Shown here: positions 1-5,675 of the stretch, piece by piece
Position numbering within the stretch: position 1 is the stretch's first letter
How the letters are laid out: each line of letters begins with the position of its first letter
Origin: Bacteroidales bacterium
GTDB taxonomy: Bacteria; Bacteroidota; Bacteroidia; Bacteroidales; JAADGE01
Assembly (NCBI GenBank): GCA_024762915.1
Contig: JANTGL010000176.1
Span: 1 to 5,882, forward strand
Direction of reading: 5' to 3'
DNA: 5,882 bases
Translations under genes and position numbers: made by a program
The notes under the pieces: model-generated
What the model was told of the DNA's origin: nothing
What the model saw: the letters and a program-made list of their open reading frames with translations, nothing else
Databases searched by the model: none

Positions 1-143
1 CCATTTTCGGAAATTGTTTTAATAACTCCGCCGATATGATTTAATTGTTCGTATATTTTAAAATCAACACCCGCTTTCTTGAGAAAATATGCGATTGTTA
101 ATCCGGTTATACCGCTTCCGATAAGTGCAATTTTTTTTTTCAT
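1..143 (-). CDS. hemG: Protoporphyrinogen oxidase (FAD-dependent, HemY-type), N-terminal fragment
   Basis: The first 47 codons of a gene that continues beyond the low-coordinate edge of the window. What is visible is a dinucleotide-binding beta-alpha-beta fold: a short basic N-terminus, then Gly-x-Gly-x-x-Gly at residues 9-14 for FAD binding. An acidic residue (Glu32) ends the second strand, and Ile-Gly-Gly-Val-Ile-Lys-Thr follows at 37-43. That last stretch resembles the Gly-Gly segment of FAD-dependent protoporphyrinogen oxidases, which oxidise protoporphyrinogen IX to protoporphyrin IX. Context supports this: the ATG lies one base after the hemN stop (TAG-A-ATG), so the enzyme would act on the HemN product. 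The classical HemY-type enzyme uses oxygen, unlike HemN. A run of ten A follows the ATG. With only the cofactor-binding N-terminus in view, another flavin-dependent amine-oxidase-fold enzyme is possible; function rests partly on context. Confidence 0.75.
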   Translation of the reverse strand, partial: MKKKIALIGSGITGLTIAYFLKKAGVDFKIYEQLNHIGGVIKTISEN

Positions 144-144
144 T

Positions 145-1518
145 CTATAAAGATTTTGAAAATTGTTTTTTTGAATTTTTAAGTAAAGGGTCAAATGAAG
201 AGGCAATATTTCTTAAAAAAAACATACCCTGATGCGTTATCGAAATTTCCCTTTCAGAAATCTCAAGCAGTCCTTCTTTTTCAAATTCTTTTAATGTATT
301 AATATCAAGCCCGGTTATCTTTAAAATTTCTTCATAGCTGATATTAAATTTTTTTTCAATCACATCAAAAGAAATAAAACGATTTGCCATTATTTCTGTA
401 ATAATCTTCCCGATAAGTGTTTCATTTTCATTTAAAAAATACGCTTTTTCAAAAGGAAATATTCCTTTTTCGATATGTTCACGATAGCTGTTAATATCCT
501 TTGTGTTTTGCAAATAACCGGAACTTAACTGACTGATACCGCTCACACCCATAGCATATACTTGCCCGGTTGTTTCTCGTGTGCAATATCCTTGAAAATT
601 ACGACTTAATGATTTGTTATTCAATGCACTGTTTAATTCATCATTCGGTTTTGCAAAATGATCTAAACCGATTGAAACATAAGCGCTTTCAGTTAAAAGA
701 TTATAAGCTGCTTCAAACATCGCAGTTTTATACTCGGCATTCGGTAAATGGAATTGCTCCAATAGTTTTTGATGCGGTTTTACCCACGGAACATGGGCAT
801 AAGAAAACAGAGCCAATCTGTCCGGAGAAACAGTTATCGCCTTTTCAATCGTTTGACGAAAACTTTCCGGTGTTTGTCCCGGCAAACCGTAAACAAAATC
901 TAAATTTACGGAAACATTTTTTTTATGCAGAAAATGAACAATTTCTTCTACAGGCAAATTAGGTAAAGCTCTGTTCACATAGTTCAAAACGGTTTTATCA
1001 AAATCCTGAATACCGATACTCAGTCTGTTAAATCCCAAGTTTACAAGTTCTTCCAAATAATCAAAACTTAAATGTGCCGGATGACACTCCATGGCAATTT
1101 CGGCATCTTCAATAAAATTAAAATGATCCCGAAAAATGTGCATAATTTCTTTAATACTCTTAATATCCAAATAATCCGGTGTGCCGCCTCCCCAGTGAAT
1201 TTGTGAAATTTTTCTGTCTTTCGACAAACTATTTTTATACAAAAGAATCTCTTTTTTAAGTATTTCAACATAGGATAAAATTGAATTTCGATCTTTTGTT
1301 ATATGCGTGTTGCATCCGCAATAGTAACAAAGTTGGGAGCAAAACGGAATATGCAAATAAAAAGATATATTTTGCGGTTCCTCATCATTTGATTTTTCGA
1401 TAAGATTAACAGCTTGCCGATAATCAAATTCTTCATTGAAATAATTTGCCGGCGGATAACTGGTATATCGCGGAACGGGAATATTATATTTTTCTAATAA
1501 TTGTTTATTAATCAACAT
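145..1518 (-). CDS. hemN: Oxygen-independent coproporphyrinogen III dehydrogenase (radical SAM)
   Basis: Cytoplasmic radical SAM enzyme that oxidatively decarboxylates two propionates of coproporphyrinogen III to give protoporphyrinogen IX without oxygen. The 457-residue product matches the usual HemN length. It starts with the HemN arm Pro-Arg-Tyr-Thr-Ser-Tyr-Pro (16-22). The cluster motif has Cys60, Cys64, Cys67 plus Cys69, the Cys-x3-Cys-x2-Cys-x-Cys arrangement of genuine HemN, and not HemW. Gly-Gly-Gly-Thr-Pro lies at 110-114, Glu144 aligns with a conserved SAM-region glutamate, Gln-Asp-Phe is at 171-173, and Asn-x-Asp-Phe-Val-Tyr-Gly-Leu-Pro-Gly-Gln-Thr at 205-216. A winged-helix-like C-terminal region follows. 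I chose the ATG at 1518 over an in-frame one at 1560, because the latter adds 14 unrelated residues lying inside the permease gene. It overlaps the permease by 11 bp and ends one base before hemG, indicating coupled translation. Confidence 0.96.
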   Translation of the reverse strand: MLINKQLLEKYNIPVPRYTSYPPANYFNEEFDYRQAVNLIEKSNDEEPQNISFYLHIPFCSQLCYYCGCNTHITKDRNSILSYVEILKKEILLYKNSLSKDRKISQIHWGGGTPDYLDIKSIKEIMHIFRDHFNFIEDAEIAMECHPAHLSFDYLEELVNLGFNRLSIGIQDFDKTVLNYVNRALPNLPVEEIVHFLHKKNVSVNLDFVYGLPGQTPESFRQTIEKAITVSPDRLALFSYAHVPWVKPHQKLLEQFHLPNAEYKTAMFEAAYNLLTESAYVSIGLDHFAKPNDELNSALNNKSLSRNFQGYCTRETTGQVYAMGVSGISQLSSGYLQNTKDINSYREHIEKGIFPFEKAYFLNENETLIGKIITEIMANRFISFDVIEKKFNISYEEILKITGLDINTLKEFEKEGLLEISEREISITHQGMFFLRNIASSFDPLLKNSKKQFSKSL

Positions 1519-2716
1519 CTTTTTCAGTATTAAATTTAAATAAAATCGGAAAAAACACAAAAATTAGAACGGTCATGATTAGTTCAAAGATAAATAATCC
1601 GTGATAATCAAATTGATGTGCCAATTTGCCGCTTAAAACAGCCAAAAATAAGCTCCCAAAATGCGTAAAAACAATTTGTATCGTAAAATCCGTCCCTTCC
1701 CTTCCTTTTCTGACATTATCCATGGCAACAGTATAAACGGCAACCGAATGAGCTCCGTAAACACTCCAAATCAACAAAAGTGCAAGGATAATTAAAAATG
1801 TTGAAGGGATACTATAACTGATAATTACGAAATAACTTGTTACTAAAATGCCGAAAGCCAAAAAAATTTGAACGGCTTTTTTCCTGCCTGTTTTTTTCAT
1901 TATCCAACCGGCTGCAAGAGCCGACAAAAATCCGGCAGATGCTCCGTATATTCCCGAATAAATACCGATTTGTGTGATGTTATAGCCCAAATCAGCCAGC
2001 CACGGTTTTACCATTGTTAATATGCCTATAATTCCGGAATAAAAAAAGAACAGCAAAATAAGATGTTTATAAATTCCTTTTTGGATAAAGAATAAATACA
2101 AGTCTTTCACCGATATTTTTTGATTTTTATCTGATTTTTTAATAATCTCTTTTTTATGAAATAATAACGGAACAACAGCAATTAATACAAATCCTGCTAA
2201 TCCGATCATTAAAAATTGCCATCCGTAAAATGAATAGATAACCAGCAAAACACCGCTGCCGATAACCGTTCCCAGAAAACTGCCGCCCGATTGCATCGAA
2301 TTACCGAGACTTCGATCTTCTTTCTTTAAAATTAATATTGCATAGGCATCCGTTGCAATATCTTGCGTAGCCGAAGCCGTAAAAGCAAAAACCAATAATA
2401 TAATAATCAAATTGAAATCAACTTGTAAATCTAAAAATCCGATTGCTAAAATAAAAACGGCATAAATTAATTCCGAAGAAAAAATCCATTTCTTAAAATC
2501 TGCTGATTTTTCGGAAGAACCGTCAACAAGCGGTGCCCACAAGAATTTTAAAATCCAGGGCAATTTTACCAATTGCAACAATCCGATAGAAGTTAATGAA
2601 TAATGTTCTTGTCTCATAATTACGGGCATCACCGTAGAAAAAAAAGTCATCGGCACCGCTTGAGCAATATACAAACTGAATAAAGTAAAAAAGTTATATG
2701 CTTTTTTTTCTTTCAT
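1508..2716 (-). CDS. MFS permease, AmpG/RhtX-FptX-like, putative inner-membrane siderophore or porphyrin importer
   Basis: A 402-residue inner-membrane protein with about 12 hydrophobic segments and a basic central loop at about 187-205, typical of the major facilitator superfamily. The N-terminal half has Leu-Tyr-Ile-Ala-Gln-Ala-Val-Pro at 15-22, Lys-Phe-Leu-Trp-Ala-Pro-Leu-Val-Asp at 57-65 and Thr-Gln-Asp-Ile-Ala-Thr-Asp-Ala-Tyr at 117-125. These are hallmarks of the AmpG-like branch, which includes muropeptide permease AmpG and the siderophore importers RhtX and FptX. A motif-A-like Gly-x3-Lys-x2-Gly-Arg-Lys-Lys occurs at 270-280. The residue after Asp65 is Gly, where Arg is common. RhtX/FptX proteins work as single-component inner-membrane importers paired with a TonB receptor, which fits the receptor gene upstream. 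Overlap with hemN makes a tetrapyrrole-related or iron substrate likely by inference. It begins 182 bp after the receptor gene, separated by a repeat element, so it may have its own promoter; none was recognised. Substrate unproven; muropeptide transport not excluded. Confidence 0.88.
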   Translation of the reverse strand: MKEKKAYNFFTLFSLYIAQAVPMTFFSTVMPVIMRQEHYSLTSIGLLQLVKLPWILKFLWAPLVDGSSEKSADFKKWIFSSELIYAVFILAIGFLDLQVDFNLIIILLVFAFTASATQDIATDAYAILILKKEDRSLGNSMQSGGSFLGTVIGSGVLLVIYSFYGWQFLMIGLAGFVLIAVVPLLFHKKEIIKKSDKNQKISVKDLYLFFIQKGIYKHLILLFFFYSGIIGILTMVKPWLADLGYNITQIGIYSGIYGASAGFLSALAAGWIMKKTGRKKAVQIFLAFGILVTSYFVIISYSIPSTFLIILALLLIWSVYGAHSVAVYTVAMDNVRKGREGTDFTIQIVFTHFGSLFLAVLSGKLAHQFDYHGLFIFELIMTVLIFVFFPILFKFNTEKDVD

Positions 2717-2735
2717 AGAATATAAAAAAAGGATG

Positions 2736-2887
2736 GAGCTGTCTAAAAAGTCCGGTTAGTCATGCTGAACTTGTTTCAGCATCTTTCTAAATCATTGAAA
2801 TTTTGTTTGTTGAGATTCTGAACCCGAAAGCTCAACGAAGTTAAACAAGTTCAGAATGACACCACTGTTGACTTTTCAGACAGTCTC
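2736..2887. repeat. MITE/REP-like palindromic repeat, copy 1
   Basis: A 152-bp non-coding element filling most of the gap between the receptor and permease genes. Its ends are imperfect inverted repeats: GAGCTGTCTAAAAAGTC at 2736-2752, and the reverse complement of 2870-2887 reads GAGACTGTCTGAAAAGTC (one indel, one mismatch). Inside, 2759-2776 (GTCATGCTGAACTTGTTT) pairs with 2843-2860 with a single mismatch over 18 bp. Two smaller hairpins are nested: ATGCTGAA/TTCAGCAT (2762-2769 with 2775-2782) and ATTCTGAAC/GTTCAGAAT (2815-2823 with 2849-2857). A competing stem GTTGAG/CTCAAC joins 2809-2814 to 2831-2836. The termini recall insertion-sequence ends, and the core resembles dispersed REP-type palindromes I recall from Bacteroidota. 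No target-site duplication was obvious. It starts 11 bp after the receptor stop and could fold in the transcript as an attenuator or 3'-end protector; there is no U-tract directly after a stem. Confidence 0.85.
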
Positions 2888-2898
2888 AAATAAAAATT

Positions 2899-4992
2899 TT
2901 AAAAATATATTTTCAAAAAAGCATTCAACTGCAACGGATTTCCGAGTTGAACATAGGAATTTCCCAAAGCTTCAAAATAATAGGAATTATAATTTGTATT
3001 CGATAAATTTTTTCCGAAAACGCCGAATTGAATATGTTTGCTTGTATTAATACTGATATTCGCATTCAGCAAACCGTATGAGCTTTGATAAGCGGTGTTT
3101 GCATCATTCCAATAAAACTTTCCTACATACTGATAATCGGCAGTTAACATAAGTGATTTTAAAAATGTTCCCGATAAGGGTAATTGATAACTGAAACCGA
3201 TATTCCCCGTATATTGAGGAATATAAGGAATATTATTCCCGCTGTAATCGGTATTTTCATCTTTCACGTAATCTAAATAACGGACATCATTATAGCCGAT
3301 ATTTAACCAAGTTTGCAAATGATTTCCCGGCAGAACTTTAATTTCTGCTTCAATTCCTTTACTTATTGAATGTCCCGCATTTTTCAACATAGCCCCTTGT
3401 CCGCTGGGAACCGGTTGATAGACTTGTTGATCTTTCCAATCAATATAAAATACATCTGCATTGGTAATGAGTTTACCGTTCATAAATCTTGATTTTACGC
3501 CAAATTCATAATTATAACTGTATTCGGGATTAAAACTGATATCTTCATCTCTTTCAAAAGTAGAATTGAAACCGCCTGCTTTATAACCTTTTGCAATACT
3601 GACATAAGTGTTTATATCATCATTGATTTTATAGGATAAAGTAACTTTCGGCAAAATTTGAAAATACGTATTAAATGTATCGGCATTCTGAACATTTGTC
3701 AAATTATCGTTTAAATCGCGATCGTAAGCGTAAATTAAATTATCCTTTTCATAATCGGCTCGAATTCCGCCGGATAATGTGAAATTATAAAACGGAATAC
3801 TGACTTGGCCGTATGCCGCAGCACCCTGTGTCGGTTGATTATAGTTTTTATATTTTACCATTGAACCGGGCAAATGATAGGCTGTAACGGCATCTTCACC
3901 GTAATAAACATCCACATTTTTGTCTTTTAATTGCTTGAAACCGAATAAACCGGCAATCCAATTAATTTTTGAGGTTTTTAATGATTTTACGGTCAATTCT
4001 TCAACAAAAGTTTGATGCTTTCTGGTTTGATTAATAAAAAATAAATCCTTAGGCGTAAAATCTTGATCAATACGTTGTGTGTCAGCTAAGAACTGAAAAC
4101 TTGAAGCACTGTTTAACTCGAATTTTTCGGTTTTATAATTAATATTTAAACCCGAAGACAGCAATTCTCGGTGGTAAGTACTCAATTGATTATAATTTAC
4201 ATCGGAAGCCGTTTGATTTGTTGTGTCATAAACAGCATAAGGATATCCGTTTTCAAGGTTTTTTTCATAGTTTACGTTTACATTAATTTTCAATTGCGAA
4301 GTCGGAGCATATTGAAATTTCATTCTGCCGGAATAAGTATTATACGAATCTGCCGAATTATTTAAAAATGTATTTGTAAAAAAGCCTTCAGAATGTGCAT
4401 ATGCACCGTCTATCATCAAAATCATCTTCTTTGAAAGCGGTTGATTATAATGTAACACCGATTTAATACGATTGTAATTTCCGTAATCCGCTCTTAGGGA
4501 AAACTCCTGTTTATCAATTGGTTGAGAAGAATACATTGAAATCAGTCCGCCCATTGTATTTCTTCCGTATAAGGTTCCTTGAGGTCCTCTTAGAACTTCT
4601 GCCTTACTTAAATCATAAAGTTCAAAATTGAATGATCCGAGTTCAAAATACGGGATATTATCAACATATAAACCCACTGATTGTGAATTAATACGCGAAC
4701 CGATACCTCGAATATAAATCGGACTGGTTAAACGAGAACCGTGTTCCGGAATAAATAAATTAGGTATTCTTGCATTTAATTCTTCAATACTGTTGATACG
4801 CATTGTCTCCATTGTATTTTTATTCAAAACTGAAGCCGAAATCGGTGATTGATGTTCCGATAAATTTATTTTTGTAGCTTTTATAATTATTTCATCAATT
4901 GATTGTGTTTTGAGGGTATCATTTTGTGCATTCATTCCCGTTAAGGAAAATACGATAATAATGGCTGTTATAATGCTGTTTATAAATTTCAT
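2899..4992 (-). CDS. TonB-dependent outer-membrane receptor (siderophore/tetrapyrrole-type)
   Basis: A 697-residue outer-membrane receptor that imports a bound ligand using TonB energy. The N-terminus is a signal peptide (Lys2, hydrophobic core about 7-18, likely cleavage after Ala22 before Gln23). A TonB-box-like Ile-Asp-Glu-Ile-Ile-Ile is at 32-37. The plug domain spans about 45-155, with Ile-Arg-Gly-Ile-Gly at 94-98, Gly-Leu-Tyr-Val-Asp at 107-111 and Leu-Arg-Gly-Pro-Gln-Gly-Thr-Leu-Tyr-Gly-Arg-Asn at 134-145. The rest is a beta-barrel ending in a C-terminal Phe, as expected for BamA-dependent insertion. There is no carboxypeptidase-like N-terminal extension, the length is short for SusC, and no SusD neighbour follows, so glycan uptake is unlikely. 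The barrel has the usual Asn-Pro-Glu...Tyr-Glu-Phe-Gly-Val-Lys segment but no clear heme-receptor FRAP motif. Downstream permease, hemN and hemG suggest an iron chelate or porphyrin ligand. A repeat copy lies on each side. Ligand is inferred, not seen. Confidence 0.95.
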   Translation of the reverse strand: MKFINSIITAIIIVFSLTGMNAQNDTLKTQSIDEIIIKATKINLSEHQSPISASVLNKNTMETMRINSIEELNARIPNLFIPEHGSRLTSPIYIRGIGSRINSQSVGLYVDNIPYFELGSFNFELYDLSKAEVLRGPQGTLYGRNTMGGLISMYSSQPIDKQEFSLRADYGNYNRIKSVLHYNQPLSKKMILMIDGAYAHSEGFFTNTFLNNSADSYNTYSGRMKFQYAPTSQLKINVNVNYEKNLENGYPYAVYDTTNQTASDVNYNQLSTYHRELLSSGLNINYKTEKFELNSASSFQFLADTQRIDQDFTPKDLFFINQTRKHQTFVEELTVKSLKTSKINWIAGLFGFKQLKDKNVDVYYGEDAVTAYHLPGSMVKYKNYNQPTQGAAAYGQVSIPFYNFTLSGGIRADYEKDNLIYAYDRDLNDNLTNVQNADTFNTYFQILPKVTLSYKINDDINTYVSIAKGYKAGGFNSTFERDEDISFNPEYSYNYEFGVKSRFMNGKLITNADVFYIDWKDQQVYQPVPSGQGAMLKNAGHSISKGIEAEIKVLPGNHLQTWLNIGYNDVRYLDYVKDENTDYSGNNIPYIPQYTGNIGFSYQLPLSGTFLKSLMLTADYQYVGKFYWNDANTAYQSSYGLLNANISINTSKHIQFGVFGKNLSNTNYNSYYFEALGNSYVQLGNPLQLNAFLKIYF

Positions 4993-5317
4993 TTTATATG
5001 TTTCTAATCATTAAAAAAATAAATTAATTGTATCACATTAACAGAACAGTCTAATGCATAAATTTTTAGGAATAAGATTTAAGTCTCATTTCAGAAAATA
5101 CACACATATTCTCCGGAGCTTTCCGAAAAGCAACATTTTATCATACTGAATTTATTTCAGTATCTTGTATAAAAGTTGATATTTAACGGATTAAGATTCT
5201 GAACCCGAAGGAACAATAAAGTTAAACAAGTTCAGAATGACTTGACCTGCTGTTTTTAGACAAGCATAAAAATAAACAGTCCGTAACTCAAAATAAATGT
5301 GATAAAAAAGGAAATCA
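4993..5317. other. Intergenic leader region of the receptor gene
   Basis: A 325-bp stretch without a gene, between the small exported-protein gene and the receptor gene. Its upstream two-thirds holds repeat copy 2 (5116-5265). The 123 bp next to the receptor start (4993-5115) is very AT-rich and is the likely place for a promoter and any iron- or heme-responsive operator. I searched the minus strand for the Bacteroidota promoter pattern (TTTG near -33, TAnnTTTG near -7), a Fur-like palindrome and cobalamin riboswitch boxes, and found none convincing. The 50 bp from 5268 to 5317 holds only a weak CTGTTT/AAACAG stem on the minus strand, reaching into the repeat end, and no clear terminator. Confidence 0.6.
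5116..5265. repeat. MITE/REP-like palindromic repeat, diverged copy 2
   Basis: About 150 bp related to the element at 2736-2887, in the same orientation. The inner core (5140-5241) is exactly 102 bp in both copies. The right part is well conserved: 5194-5241 matches 2813-2860 at 43 of 48 positions by hand alignment. The left part (5115-5166) matches at roughly 37 of 52. The terminal inverted repeats are degraded (left end GAGCTTTCCGAAAAG). The small left hairpin survives as ATACTGAA/TTCAGTAT (5143-5150 with 5156-5163), carrying a G-C to A-T pair change relative to copy 1. The right stem ATTCTGAAC/GTTCAGAAT (5196-5204 with 5230-5238) is unchanged. The long 18-bp outer pairing of copy 1 has several mismatches here. 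Element boundaries are approximate. Confidence 0.8.
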
Positions 5318-5674
5318 TTAACAATAAGGAGGAGCTCTTGTTCCCGAAGATTTTAAATTCAAACTTTCATGAAGTAAAACAGTATGCTTTAGGGAAGTAT
5401 TAATTTTACAAGCAAATGTTTTTATTCTTGTACTGTTCGTTAAAAAGAATGATAAATCCGGGCTTGAATGAAAATCTTTTGTTTTTACTTTCCCGTCTTT
5501 AACTTTTTGTGAAGAACCGGTTTTACTGAAAGGTGTGTGTGTTGCATATAAATCGACTTTATAAATTACTTTCAAATGCATCTCAATGAGATCGCTGACG
5601 GTAAATATAAAAAATACGAATAAAAGAAACTTATTCAATATTTTACGCAACTTATGTAATCGACTTAAATTCAA
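5318..5674 (-). CDS. Small exported or membrane-anchored protein with C-terminal Arg-Ala-Pro-Pro
   Basis: A 118-residue open frame with no function I recognise. The N-terminus is rich in Lys/Arg (Arg5, Lys8, Arg10, Lys11, Lys15) followed by a hydrophobic, Phe-rich segment at about 16-26. This looks like a signal peptide without an obvious Ala-x-Ala site, or a single membrane anchor. The rest is polar and basic with Cys90 and Cys118, and it ends Gly-Thr-Arg-Ala-Pro-Pro-Tyr-Cys. From memory, short secreted Bacteroidota proteins ending in Arg-Ala/Gly-Pro-Pro often precede TonB receptor genes, which fits the receptor 325 bp downstream. The start is a TTG one base after the upstream stop (TAA-A-TTG). 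Other in-frame TTG codons at 5650 and 5638 are possible, but the only internal ATG (codon 32) would remove the hydrophobic segment. The lack of an ATG and the modest length leave doubt that it is expressed as drawn. Confidence 0.6.
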   Translation of the reverse strand: MNLSRLHKLRKILNKFLLFVFFIFTVSDLIEMHLKVIYKVDLYATHTPFSKTGSSQKVKDGKVKTKDFHSSPDLSFFLTNSTRIKTFACKINTSLKHTVLLHESLNLKSSGTRAPPYC

Positions 5675-5675
5675 T

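Noticed and set aside
570..962. A 130-codon open frame on the plus strand inside hemN
   Set aside because: It lies wholly antisense to a hemN with all catalytic motifs intact, has no recognisable domain and no start context; it is a by-product of hemN codon use.
145..1518. HemW (heme chaperone) instead of HemN
   Set aside because: The extra cysteine after the cluster (Cys69), the Pro-Arg-Tyr-Thr-Ser-Tyr-Pro N-terminal arm and the 457-residue length are those of true HemN; HemW is shorter and lacks them.
1519..1560. Longer hemN start at 1560 adding 14 residues
   Set aside because: The extra residues are Phe-rich and unlike HemN N-termini, and lie in another frame of the permease C-terminus; the ATG at 1518 gives the expected length and cysteine spacing.
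2736..2887. Intrinsic terminator for the receptor gene
   Set aside because: The hairpins are part of a dispersed repeat and no U-tract immediately follows a stem on the minus strand; kept only as a hypothesis.
2899..4992. SusC-type glycan receptor
   Set aside because: It is only 697 residues, has no carboxypeptidase-like N-terminal domain, and has no SusD gene beside it.
4993..5115. A sigma-70-like TTAGAC / TACAAT pair and a cobalamin riboswitch upstream of the receptor
   Set aside because: The hexamers are weak and follow the E. coli pattern, not the Bacteroidota one; no conserved riboswitch boxes were found.
5326..5334. Strong Shine-Dalgarno-like AAGGAGGAG on the plus strand
   Set aside because: It is followed by only a ~22-codon frame from a TTG, and on the minus strand the same bases are the Arg-Ala-Pro-Pro-Tyr codons of the small gene.
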